From Paracoccaceae bacterium (GTDB lineage: Bacteria; Pseudomonadota; Alphaproteobacteria; Rhodobacterales; Rhodobacteraceae), in assembly GCA_028875855.1 (NCBI GenBank), contig JAGWVA010000004.1, positions 1 to 64,000 on the forward strand: 64,000 bases of DNA, read 5' to 3'. Position 1 is the first letter of the stretch. Each line of letters starts with the position of its first letter. The translations under genes were made by a program, and so were the position numbers. Of this stretch, positions 39,822 to 50,747 are shown piece after piece. The notes under the pieces are model-generated. The model searched no databases. It saw only the letters and a program-made list of their open reading frames with translations, and had not been told where the DNA came from.

Positions 39822-40733
39822 ATGTCCATCCGTCCCGTTCTGACCCGCCGCGCCGCCCAGCCCACGCTGGAGGGCGCCGGCGTCCACCTGCACCGCGCCT
39901 TCGGTTTCGGCGATCCGACCGAGGCCGATCCGTTCCTTCTGTTCGACGATTTCCGCAACGAACGCCCGCAGGATTACCTGCGCGGCTTCCCCTGGCATCC
40001 CCACCGCGGGATCGAGACGATCACCTACGTGCTGGCCGGCACCGTCGATCACGGCGACAGCCTTGGCAATGCGGGCAGCCTTGGGGCCGGGGATGTCCAG
40101 TGGATGACCGCGGGCTCGGGCATCCTGCATCAGGAGATGCCCAAGGGCAACGCCGCGGGGCAGATGCACGGCTTCCAACTCTGGGCCAACCTGCCGTCGC
40201 ATCTGAAGATGACGGCGCCCCGCTATCAAGACATGAAATCCCCCGACATTCCGGAAATCGTGGATGACGACGGCACCGTGGTCCGCGTGATCGTCGGCGA
40301 TTTCTGGGGCAAGCGCGGCCCCGTGGACGGGATCGCCGCCGATCCGCAATACCTTGACATCTCGATCCCGCCGGGCCGCCGGAAGAGCTTCAAGATCGAC
40401 ACCTACCGCCGCGCCTTCGCTTATGTTTTCCAGGGTGCAGGCGTGTTTGCCGATGCCTCGGCGCCGGTCGGTGTGCGGCTGGAGAAAGAGGTGATGGGCC
40501 AGGATGTGAACATCCGCGATCTGTCGGGCAACCGCACGCTGGTCCGCTTTGGAACCGGCGACGAGGTCACGGTGCGCGCGGGCGACGAGGGGGTGCGATT
40601 CCTGCTGATCTCGGGCGCGCCGCTGGAAGAGCCGGTGGCCTGGCACGGCCCGATCGTGATGAACACGCAGGACGAATTGCGCCAGGCGATTGCCGAACTG
40701 CGCAACGGCACCTTCATCAAGCCGCAGCACTGA
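39822..40733 (+). CDS. Pirin family protein
   Basis: MSIRPVLTRRAAQPTLEGAGVHLHRAFGF...FPWHPHRGIETITYVLAGTVDHGDSLGN. Confidence 0.94.
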   Translation: MSIRPVLTRRAAQPTLEGAGVHLHRAFGFGDPTEADPFLLFDDFRNERPQDYLRGFPWHPHRGIETITYVLAGTVDHGDSLGNAGSLGAGDVQWMTAGSGILHQEMPKGNAAGQMHGFQLWANLPSHLKMTAPRYQDMKSPDIPEIVDDDGTVVRVIVGDFWGKRGPVDGIAADPQYLDISIPPGRRKSFKIDTYRRAFAYVFQGAGVFADASAPVGVRLEKEVMGQDVNIRDLSGNRTLVRFGTGDEVTVRAGDEGVRFLLISGAPLEEPVAWHGPIVMNTQDELRQAIAELRNGTFIKPQH

Positions 40734-40752
40734 CGCCGGGGTGGGCGCCCTG

Positions 40753-41340
40753 TCAGGCGCCCACCGCCCGCAGCGCCATCCCGGCGTAGATGTCCTCGAC
40801 CTCGGCCCGGCCAAGGCGGCCGCCCGCGCGGAACCATTGCGTGACGCCCGTGAGCATCGCGATGAGCGCCATCGTGGCCAGCCGCGTGTCGGGGATGCGG
40901 AAGTCGCCCGAGGCGACACCGTCGCGCAGGATCCGCTCCAAGGCCTCTTCGTAGCGATGGCGCAGGCGTTCGACCGTCTCGAAATTCTCGGGCGAAAGGT
41001 TGCGCAGCTCCATGTAGGCGATGAAGACCTCTTCGGGCCGGTCGAGGTGGTAGCGCACGTGGAACCGGGCAAAGGCCTCGAGCCGCCGGGCCGGTGCGTC
41101 GGGCAGGGGCTCGGCGGCAAGGGCCGCGAGCAGCTCCTCCATGTGTTCGCGCATCATGTCGAACAGCAGCGCCTGCTTGTCGGGCGTATAAAGATAAAGC
41201 GCCCCGGCCTGCACGCCCACCTCGGCCGCGATCTGGCGCATCGAGACGGCGGCAAAGCCGTTGCGGGCAAAGAGCTTTCGCGCCGCGGCACGAAGCCGTG
41301 GGCCGGTGATGTCCGCATGAGATCCGGTCTTGCGCGCCAT
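40753..41340 (-). CDS. TetR/AcrR family transcriptional regulator
   Basis: Start MARKTGSHADITGPRLRAAARKLFARNGFAAVSMRQIAAEVGVQAGALYLYTPDKQ. Confidence 0.92.
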   Translation of the reverse strand: MARKTGSHADITGPRLRAAARKLFARNGFAAVSMRQIAAEVGVQAGALYLYTPDKQALLFDMMREHMEELLAALAAEPLPDAPARRLEAFARFHVRYHLDRPEEVFIAYMELRNLSPENFETVERLRHRYEEALERILRDGVASGDFRIPDTRLATMALIAMLTGVTQWFRAGGRLGRAEVEDIYAGMALRAVGA

Positions 41341-41456
41341 GGCTTCATCGTGATCTGAACGCATGTTCAGTTCAAGGCCTGATCGTGCCCCCGCGCAGGG
41401 ATTGCCCCCCGCCATGCGGGGCGGATACTGTGCAGGCAGTTCTTTGCGGAGCCCCG

Positions 41457-41759
41457 ATGCCTCGTCTCGCGATCCTCGTTCTTGCCATGGCCTGTGTCGC
41501 GGGCTGCGTGCACATGCCCGACGTCGGCCCGAAGACGGTGGCGACGGGGCCATGGCCGCGGCTTGCGCCGCTGCCCGATTTCGCCGCCGCCTCTGCTGCG
41601 GGGACGGACAGCGCGACGATGGCAAGCTCGGCCGCGACCCTTGACGCGCGCGCCGCGGCCCTCGAGGCGCGGGCTGCGGAGCTTCGGGCGACGGGCGGGA
41701 TCGACCCGGCCGAGCTGGACAAGCTCACCACCCCCATCCCGCCGGTGACCAACCCGTGA
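41457..41759 (+). CDS. Small putative lipoprotein
   Basis: MPRLAILVLAMACVAGCVHMPDVGPK; lipobox VAGC; ~100 aa. Confidence 0.75.
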   Translation: MPRLAILVLAMACVAGCVHMPDVGPKTVATGPWPRLAPLPDFAAASAAGTDSATMASSAATLDARAAALEARAAELRATGGIDPAELDKLTTPIPPVTNP

Positions 41760-41831
41760 CGGGCCAAGTTGCGCCGCTGACGGCAACAGGCTAGAGACCG
41801 ACCAAACGCGAAGCAGACGACGGAGACCCCC

Positions 41832-43118
41832 ATGCCCGATCCCTTGCGCCTAGGCATTGCCGGACTGGGCACGGTCGGCATCGGTGTCGTGAAGATCGTG
41901 CAGGCCCATGCCGATCTGATCGCGGCCCGCGCGGGCCGGCCGGTGGTGATCTCGGCCGTCTCGGCCCGCGACCGGACGAAGAACCGTGACGCGGACCTGT
42001 CCGGCTATGCCTGGGAGGTGGACCCCGTGGCGCTGGCGCGGCGCGCGGATGTGGATGTCTTCGTCGAGGTCATGGGCGGGTCCGAAGGCGCAGCCCGGGC
42101 CGCGACCGAGGCCGCGATCGCCGCCGGCAAGGACGTGGTGACGGCGAACAAGGCGCTTCTCGCCCATCACGGTCAGGCGCTGGCGGAATCGGCCGAGGCC
42201 GCAGGCCGCGTGATCCGCTTCGAGGCCGCCGTGGCCGGTGGCATCCCGGTCATCAAGACGCTGACCGAGGGGCTTGCCGGCAACCGGATCACCCGGGTCA
42301 TGGGCGTGATGAACGGCACCTGCAACTACATCCTGACCCGGATGGAAAGCGCGGGTCTGCCCTACGAGACGGTCTTTGAAGAGGCCCGCCAGCTTGGCTA
42401 TCTGGAAGCCGACCCGACTTTGGACGTGGGCGGGATCGACGCGGGCCACAAGCTGTCGCTCTTGGCCTCCATCGCCTTCGGCACGCGCGTCAGCTTCGAT
42501 GCGGTGGAACTCGAAGGGATCGAGCGGGTCTCGATCGACGACATCCGCCTTGCCGCCGACATGGGGCTGAAGATCAAGCTGCTGGGCGTGGCGCAGATGA
42601 CCGGGCGGGGGCTCGAGCAGCGCATGTCGCCCTGCCTCGTGCCCGCCGACAGCCCGCTGGGTCAGTTGCCGGGCGGGACCAACATGGTCGTGCTGGAAGG
42701 GGATTCGGTGGGCCAGATCGTGCTGCGCGGCGCGGGCGCGGGGCAGGGGCCCACGGCAAGCGCCGTGATGGGGGACGTGATCGACCTCGCGCGCGGGGTC
42801 CGGATGCCGACCTTCGGTCGCCCGGCCACGACGCTGGATGCCGCCATCGCCGCAAAGGCCACGGCCCCGGCCGAGCACTACCTGCGCATGACGCTTCAGG
42901 ACAAGCCGGGGGCGCTGGCCAAGATCGCGACGGTGCTGGGCGAGTCGGGGATTTCGATCAACCGGATGCGCCAGTATGGCCATGCCGATGCGACGGCCCC
43001 GGTGCTGATCGTCACGCACAAGACGACGCGCGATTCGATCGACCGGGCGCTGGCCGGCTTTGCCGCGACCGGCGTGATGGTGGGCGAACCAGTCGCGCTG
43101 CGGATCGAGCCGGTCTGA
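41832..43118 (+). CDS. hom: Homoserine dehydrogenase
   Basis: 428 aa; GLGTVGIGVVKIV, VMGVMNGTCNYILTRM, C-terminal ACT domain. Confidence 0.96.
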   Translation: MPDPLRLGIAGLGTVGIGVVKIVQAHADLIAARAGRPVVISAVSARDRTKNRDADLSGYAWEVDPVALARRADVDVFVEVMGGSEGAARAATEAAIAAGKDVVTANKALLAHHGQALAESAEAAGRVIRFEAAVAGGIPVIKTLTEGLAGNRITRVMGVMNGTCNYILTRMESAGLPYETVFEEARQLGYLEADPTLDVGGIDAGHKLSLLASIAFGTRVSFDAVELEGIERVSIDDIRLAADMGLKIKLLGVAQMTGRGLEQRMSPCLVPADSPLGQLPGGTNMVVLEGDSVGQIVLRGAGAGQGPTASAVMGDVIDLARGVRMPTFGRPATTLDAAIAAKATAPAEHYLRMTLQDKPGALAKIATVLGESGISINRMRQYGHADATAPVLIVTHKTTRDSIDRALAGFAATGVMVGEPVALRIEPV

Positions 43119-43134
43119 ACTTGCCGGTCTGAGC

Positions 43135-43563
43135 CTATCGCCCGAAAAGGCGCGGATATTCGATCTTCGGGCAGCGGTTCTGGATCACCGTGACGCCCTG
43201 CGCCGTGGCGCGGGCAGCCGCCTCGGGATGGGCGATGCCAAGCTGCATCCAGACGGTCTGAAGCCCCGGCAGATGCGCCAGCGCCTCGTCCACGATGCCC
43301 GGCACGGCGTCGGTCTGGCGGAAGATGTCGATCATGTCCACCTCGGGCGGCAGATCGGCGATGGAGGCGCGCACGGCCTCGCCGAACATCGTCTGCCCCG
43401 CAAGGCCGGGGTTCACGCCGATCACGCGCTTGCCCCGGTTCTTCAGGAACTCGGCCACGTAATGGCTTGGCCGGTCGGGATTGGCCGAGGCGCCGATGAC
43501 GGCAATGACGCGCGCACGCGTCAGCACTTCGCGGATTTCATCGTCTGTCTCAATCATGCGCAA
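43135..43563 (-). CDS. CoA-binding domain protein (YccU-like)
   Basis: 142 aa; IAVIGASANPDRPSHYVAEFLKNRGKRVIGVNP. Confidence 0.92.
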   Translation of the reverse strand: MRMIETDDEIREVLTRARVIAVIGASANPDRPSHYVAEFLKNRGKRVIGVNPGLAGQTMFGEAVRASIADLPPEVDMIDIFRQTDAVPGIVDEALAHLPGLQTVWMQLGIAHPEAAARATAQGVTVIQNRCPKIEYPRLFGR

Positions 43564-43600
43564 AGACCCATTCTTGCCGGTGTGCGGGGCACCCTGACAG

Positions 43601-43630
43601 AAAAAGGCGCCCGGGGGTAGGCCGGGCGCC
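43601..43630 (-). terminator. Rho-independent terminator on the minus strand
   Basis: Minus strand ggcgcccgg-cctaccc-ccgggcgcc-ttttt. Confidence 0.85.
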
Positions 43631-43763
43631 AGTCACGGAACGAGGGACAGTGCATAGGGCCGGAGGGGTTCCAGACCAACGGCCCACGACTACAGATAGG
43701 CGCGCGACTCAGCATAAACAGGGGCTGTAGCAAAACTGTGAAGGCGTGGCGGGATTCCGCCGA

Positions 43764-44540
43764 TCAGCCCCGCGCCGCTGCCGCGTAAAGCGCGACCGCC
43801 GCCGCGTTCGACACGTTGAGCGACCCGAACACCCCCGCCGCCGGGATGCGGGCCAGCCGGTCGCAGGTCTCGCGCGTCTTCTCGCGCAGGCCCGGACCCT
43901 CGGCGCCCAGCACCAGACCCACGGGCCGGCCGGGGGCGGGAAGGCTTTCGGCCAAAGTCGCCTCGACCGCGCCGTCAAGGCCGATGAGGGTGTAGCCCAT
44001 CTCCTTCAGCGTCACCATCGCGTCGGAAAGATTGGTCACGCGCAGATAGGGCTGACGCTCCAGCGCGCCAGAGGCGGTCTTGGCCAGCGCCCCGGTCTCG
44101 GGCGCCGAATGATGGCGCGGAGCAACGACGGCGCGGGCGCCGAACACCTCGGCCGAGCGCAGGATGGCGCCCACGTTGTGGGGGTCGGTCACGCGGTCGA
44201 GCAGCACCACCAGCGGCGCGCCGGGGCCTGCGGCACACAGATCGACAAGGCTGCCCCAGTCAAGCGGCCTGACCTCGAGCGCGGCGCCCTGATGAACCGA
44301 ACCGGGGTCGATCGGCACGTCGAACTTCCGGGCATCCGCGATCTCGGGTTCGATCCCGCCCGCGGCAATCGCATCGGCCAGCTTGTCGGCGGCGTTCTTC
44401 GTCACCACCAGCCGCAGCTTGTCGCGCGCGGGGTTCATCAACGCGTCGCGCACCGCATGCAGGCCGAAAAGCCAGACCGTCTCGGCCGCCGCCGCGCGCT
44501 TGCTGCGTTCCTTCTCGATCACCCAGGCGGGTTTCTTCAT
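43764..44540 (-). CDS. rlmB: 23S rRNA (guanosine-2'-O)-methyltransferase RlmB (TrmH family)
   Basis: Start MKKPAWVIEKERSKRAAAAETVWLFGLHAVRDAL; VVLLDRVTDPHNVGAILRSAEVFGARAVV, LVLGAEGPGLR. Confidence 0.94.
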   Translation of the reverse strand: MKKPAWVIEKERSKRAAAAETVWLFGLHAVRDALMNPARDKLRLVVTKNAADKLADAIAAGGIEPEIADARKFDVPIDPGSVHQGAALEVRPLDWGSLVDLCAAGPGAPLVVLLDRVTDPHNVGAILRSAEVFGARAVVAPRHHSAPETGALAKTASGALERQPYLRVTNLSDAMVTLKEMGYTLIGLDGAVEATLAESLPAPGRPVGLVLGAEGPGLREKTRETCDRLARIPAAGVFGSLNVSNAAAVALYAAAARG

Positions 44541-44698
44541 CGCAATCCCCTTCGACAGGCGCGCACCATGCGGCGGCGGGGCCTTCTGCGCAAGGGGGCG
44601 GCGCGGGTCAAGACCGGAGCGGCCCCCGAAGGCGCCAACTTCCGTCCCGAATCCTGCTTGACGCCCCCGGGGGGCTTCGCTATTCCCGCCAACGCGTC

Positions 44699-44782
44699 GG
44701 GCGACGTGCTGCAAGGTGCGGCAGCGGACTGTAACTCCGCCGGGGAGACCCACGCCTGGTTCGATTCCAGGGTCGCCCACCA
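44699..44782 (+). tRNA. tRNA-Tyr (anticodon GTA)
   Basis: Acceptor GGGCGAC/GTCGCCC, anticodon arm GCGGA-CTGTAAC-TCCGC, GGG-GAGA-CCC variable arm, T arm CCTGG-TTCGATT-CCAGG, encoded CCA; D arm short. Confidence 0.88.
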
Positions 44783-44874
44783 TTCCCACTTCCGGGCATG
44801 GTGACCGTCCGGGGCGGATGTGCCGCCGCGCGGTATCCCTCGACTCCGGCGCCAAGCGAACCGATAGTTCCGCC

Positions 44875-46830
44875 ATGAGTCTGCCGAACGGTTTCCTTGA
44901 TGAACTGCGCAGCCGCGTCACCCTTTCGCAGGTGGTGGGGCGCAAGGTCATCTGGGACATGCGCCGGTCGAACCAGGCCAAGGGCGACTTCTGGGCGCCA
45001 TGCCCGTTCCATCAGGAAAAATCCGCCAGCTTCCACGTCGATGACCGCAAGGGTTTTTACTACTGCTTCGGTTGCCATGCGAAGGGCGACGCGCTGACCT
45101 TCCTGCGCGAGACGGAAAACCTCGGCTTCATGGAGGCGGTCGAGCTGCTTGCCCGCGAGGCGGGGATGCCGGTGCCGGCCCGCGACCCGGTGGCCGCCGA
45201 AAAGGCCGACCGTCGCAGCCAACTGGCCGAGGTGATGGAGCAGGCGGTGCAGTTCTACCGTCTGCAACTGCGCGCGGCGGCGGGTGCGGCGGCGCGCGAC
45301 TACCTCGACCGGCGGCGCCTGCCGCAAGCCTCGCAGGAGCGCTTCGAGATCGGCTATGCGCCCGACGCCCGGCAGGCGCTCTGGTCGCATCTGCGCGGCA
45401 AGGGCGTGCCGGGCGAGATGATCGTCGAGGCGGGGCTGGCCGCCGTGCCGGACGGCGGGGGAGAGCCCTACGACCGCTTCCGGGGCCGGGTGATCTTTCC
45501 GATCCGCGACCAGCGCGGCCGCGCGATCAGCCTTGGCGGCCGCGCGATGGACCCGAACGCGCGGGCGAAATACCTCAACGGCCCCGAGACACCGCTTTTT
45601 GACAAGGGGCGGAGCCTCTACAACCACGGGCCCGCACGCGACGCCGCCGGCAAGGGCGCGCAGCTCATCGTGGCCGAGGGCTACATGGACGTCATCGCGC
45701 TGGTCGAGGGCGGCTTTGGCGCGGCGGTGGCCCCGTTGGGCACGGCGATCACCGAAGAACAGCTTCGCATGATGTGGCGCATCCACCCCGAGCCGGTCAT
45801 CGCGCTGGACGGGGATGCCGCCGGGATGCGCGCGGCGCTGCGCGTGATCGACCTTGCCATGCCGCTGCTCGAGGCGGGGCAGGGGCTGCGTTTCGCCGTG
45901 CTGGAAGGCGGCAAGGACCCCGACGAGATCCTGCGCAGCGGCGGCGGGGCCCCGGCCTTGCAGAAGGCCTTCGACGCCGCCCAGCCGATGGTGAACCTGC
46001 TCTGGCGGCGCGAGACGGAAGGCAAGGTCTTCGACAGTCCGGAACGCAAGGCGGCGCTGGACAAGTCGTTGCGCGCGGCGCTGAAACGGATCGCGGACCC
46101 GTCGATCCGCAGCCACTACGGCGAAGAGATCAAGCGTCTCCGGTGGGAGCTTTTCGGCACCCGCCGCCCCGGCCCGGCGCCGGGCGGGCGCAGCACAGGG
46201 GGCGGGATGGGGCGCGGCACCGGTCGCTTTGGCCCGCCGGTGCCCGTGATGCCGCTCCCCTCGACCCGTGGCTCGATGCTGGCCTCGGACGATGACCGCG
46301 TGGCCGACCGTCTGCGTGAGGCCGTGATCCTTGCCATCCTGATTGCCCATCCCGGCCTTCTGCCGCGGTTCGAGGGCGATCTGGAGCGGATGGAGTTTCT
46401 GGACGAGAGCCACGACCGGCTGCGCCACCTGATCCTGCATCATCACGACGCCCCCGATCCGGGGCAAAAAATCCGGGCCGAGGCGGGCCACGACCTTGAA
46501 AGGCTCTTTGCCTTGCCCCACGTCCAGATTGCACCCCCGATCCGCCATCCCGAGGATGCCGAACTGGCCACGCTCTGTCTTGCCGAGGAGATCGCAAAGC
46601 TCGTGTCCGCGCGTGGCGTGCAGCGCGAGATCAGCGAGGCGGCCGAGGATCTGACCGGGCTTGCCGACGAGGGGGTGACGTGGCGCTTGAGCCAGGCGGC
46701 CGAGGCGCGCAACAGTGCCGGGCGCAGCATGAAGGAGGACACGAATGACCTTGGAGAGGACCGCGCCGCGCTCTCTGCACACCTTCAAAGCCTGATAGAT
46801 GCACAGGTCTGGGTCAAGAAACGGTCCTGA
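44875..46830 (+). CDS. dnaG: DNA primase
   Basis: Start MSLPNGFLDELRSRVTLSQVVGRKV; zinc finger CPFHQEKSASFHVDDRKGFYYCFGC; Toprim. Confidence 0.96.
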   Translation: MSLPNGFLDELRSRVTLSQVVGRKVIWDMRRSNQAKGDFWAPCPFHQEKSASFHVDDRKGFYYCFGCHAKGDALTFLRETENLGFMEAVELLAREAGMPVPARDPVAAEKADRRSQLAEVMEQAVQFYRLQLRAAAGAAARDYLDRRRLPQASQERFEIGYAPDARQALWSHLRGKGVPGEMIVEAGLAAVPDGGGEPYDRFRGRVIFPIRDQRGRAISLGGRAMDPNARAKYLNGPETPLFDKGRSLYNHGPARDAAGKGAQLIVAEGYMDVIALVEGGFGAAVAPLGTAITEEQLRMMWRIHPEPVIALDGDAAGMRAALRVIDLAMPLLEAGQGLRFAVLEGGKDPDEILRSGGGAPALQKAFDAAQPMVNLLWRRETEGKVFDSPERKAALDKSLRAALKRIADPSIRSHYGEEIKRLRWELFGTRRPGPAPGGRSTGGGMGRGTGRFGPPVPVMPLPSTRGSMLASDDDRVADRLREAVILAILIAHPGLLPRFEGDLERMEFLDESHDRLRHLILHHHDAPDPGQKIRAEAGHDLERLFALPHVQIAPPIRHPEDAELATLCLAEEIAKLVSARGVQREISEAAEDLTGLADEGVTWRLSQAAEARNSAGRSMKEDTNDLGEDRAALSAHLQSLIDAQVWVKKRS

Positions 46831-46907
46831 CCCCTTTCCGCCTCTGTGATTCGGGCTATTGATTCGATACACAGGGCCAATGATTCGGCCCTTCGCGAGG
46901 AGCATCC

Positions 46908-48899
<1,992 letters not shown>

Positions 48900-48922
48900 T
48901 TCCTTACGGTTGAAGGAACGGA

Positions 48923-48964
48923 AACAGATCGCCCCGGAAACGTGTGTTTCCGGGGCGATCTGTT
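48923..48964. terminator. Long perfect hairpin downstream of rpoD
   Basis: aacagatcgccccggaaac-gtgt-gtttccggggcgatctgtt, 19-bp perfect stem. Confidence 0.85.
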
Positions 48965-49088
48965 GCGGGTTTGCGCCGAGGGGCAACGAAAATACCGTGA
49001 AGGTGACTCTCGCACCCACATTTCTCCTATGACCAAAAGGCGGTTTGGTTTATTCAAAAGGCCATGTGTTTGTAGATGCGGATGGGGT

Positions 49089-49430
49089 ATGGATCGCGTA
49101 GAGGATCCCAGTGAGCGGTTTCGGCGCAACCTTTTCAGGTTGATGCGAGAAAAAGGCATGTCGGCGGCCGCCTTGTCGCGCGCAGCGGGCCTCAATCCGC
49201 GTGCGGTGAAAGATATCGAGGAACGTCGCGCCAACAGCCCGCGCATTGCGACCGTCGTCGCCCTTGCGCGCGGTCTCGGTGTGAGCGAGGCGACGCTGCT
49301 CGGCTTGCCTTCGGCGATGGAAGTGTCGCCCGAACTGTCGGCCTTCCTGGCCCGGTTCGACCCGGAGCAGCAGGACGAGATCCTTCAGCGCCTCTCGGAG
49401 ATGTTTCCAAGCGCCAAGGCCGCGTCCTGA
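49089..49430 (+). CDS. XRE-family helix-turn-helix regulator
   Basis: MDRVEDPSERFRRNLFRLMREKGMSAAALSRAAGLNPRAVKDIEERRANSPRIATVVALARGLG. Confidence 0.85.
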   Translation: MDRVEDPSERFRRNLFRLMREKGMSAAALSRAAGLNPRAVKDIEERRANSPRIATVVALARGLGVSEATLLGLPSAMEVSPELSAFLARFDPEQQDEILQRLSEMFPSAKAAS

Positions 49431-49692
49431 CGCGGTCCTGTCGCCGGCACGGCGGGGGCAGGGCTCGCCGTCCGTCGTGACGGCTGCGCCGTTTGGGCAG
49501 TCCGGTTCGTCAGCTTGGCACGCGCCCGCGCTTGGTGCGACGTCCGGGCCATCGTCGTCGGTGCGCTGACGGTCATGCATCCCTGCCGCTTGTTCGTCCG
49601 GCAAAGGTGGAAACCCGTTTCAACGCGGGCAGGCTGGTTTGCCTGCGTCGCGTCGCCGGCTTTGGAATTTTGCGGTTGACCGAATTTTATAA

Positions 49693-49708
49693 TGGAATGT
49701 AAATTCCA
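49693..49708. promoter_or_regulatory. Palindromic putative operator upstream of the SDR / Gfo-Idh pair
   Basis: TGGAAT-GTAA-ATTCCA in a locally AT-rich stretch. Confidence 0.5.
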
Positions 49709-49747
49709 CGCGGTCCGGACGTCCCGGCCCACCGCGTGGAGACTCAC

Positions 49748-49915
49748 GTGAACCTGCCCTATGCCCTGAACGACATGACCACCCCGGGGGCCCTTGCGGG
49801 TCCTTTTCCAGGCACCACTCCGCGACCGTCCGGCTGTCCGTCGCTTGCGGCTACGCCGCACCGGCACGGGGTCTTCGCCCGGATCAGGGGGGGCGCGCAT
49901 GCAGCCCGCGTCTGA
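49748..49915 (+). pseudogene. Possible remnant of the N-terminus of a sugar phosphate isomerase/epimerase (IolI/IolE-like)
   Basis: GTG frame VNLPYALNDMTTPGALAG... resembles the N-terminus (xxxYALNHMTxPxLxY) of TIM-barrel isomerases; then diverges and ends after 55 codons. Confidence 0.35.
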
Positions 49916-50696
49916 TCGGCTCCATTCCGGGACGGTTGCTGTGGTGACCGGCGGCTCGCAGGGGCTGGGCCTTGCGATTGCACAGGAGCTGATCGCGCAG
50001 GGCTGCGGGCAGATCGTCATCGCCGGGCGCGCCGTCGCAAAGGGCGAGGAGGCCGCACGGGCGCTGCGCGAGACCGGCGCCGATGCCCGCTTCCTGCCCG
50101 TGGACATGGGGCAGGCCGACGAGGCCATCGCCCTGATCGACCGCGCGGCCGCCCGCTTTGGGCGCGTCACGGCGCTTGTCAACGCTGCGGCGATCACCGA
50201 CCGCGGCTCGATCCTCGACACCACGCCCGAGGCCTGGGACCGGATGATGGCGGTGAATGCCAAGGGGCCGTATTTCGCCCTGCAACGCTTCGCCCAGCTT
50301 GCCGTGGCGGCGGGCCATCCGGCGTCGGCGGTGAACATCCTGTCGATGGTTACCCATTGCGGGCAAAGCGTCCTGTCGCCCTATTCGGCGTCCAAGGCGG
50401 CGCTGGCCAATGTGACCAAGAACGCGGCGCAGGCCTTGCGGCGCAACCGCATCCGGGTGAACGGGATCAACTGCGGCTGGATGGACACGCCGGGCGAGGA
50501 TGCGGTGCAGCGGCGCTTCCACGGGGCGGGGGACGACTGGCTGGCAAAGGCCGAGGCGGCGCAACCCTTCGGCAGCCTCGTCAAGCCGATGGACGTCGCG
50601 CGGCTGGCCGCCTACATGCTTGGGCCCGGGTCCGGCGTCATGACCGGTGCGCTTGTCGATTTCGACCAGAACGTCGCCGGCGCCTATCCGGAATAG
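49899..50696 (+). CDS. SDR family oxidoreductase
   Basis: MQPASDRLHSGTVAVVTGGSQGLGLAIAQELIAQG; YSASKAAL active site. Confidence 0.92.
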   Translation: MQPASDRLHSGTVAVVTGGSQGLGLAIAQELIAQGCGQIVIAGRAVAKGEEAARALRETGADARFLPVDMGQADEAIALIDRAAARFGRVTALVNAAAITDRGSILDTTPEAWDRMMAVNAKGPYFALQRFAQLAVAAGHPASAVNILSMVTHCGQSVLSPYSASKAALANVTKNAAQALRRNRIRVNGINCGWMDTPGEDAVQRRFHGAGDDWLAKAEAAQPFGSLVKPMDVARLAAYMLGPGSGVMTGALVDFDQNVAGAYPE

Positions 50697-50747
50697 GGCG
50701 CGGTATTTTTCAAGCCGGCGCGGGCCGGCATAGCAACCGAGGACGAT

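Noticed and set aside
44680-46905. 741-aa minus-strand ORF
   Set aside because: Antisense to dnaG and the tRNA; no domain
49385-50338. 317-aa minus ORF whose internal MTVSAPTTMARTS... looked like a LacI-type N-terminus
   Set aside because: No helix-turn-helix continuation in any frame; mostly antisense to the SDR gene
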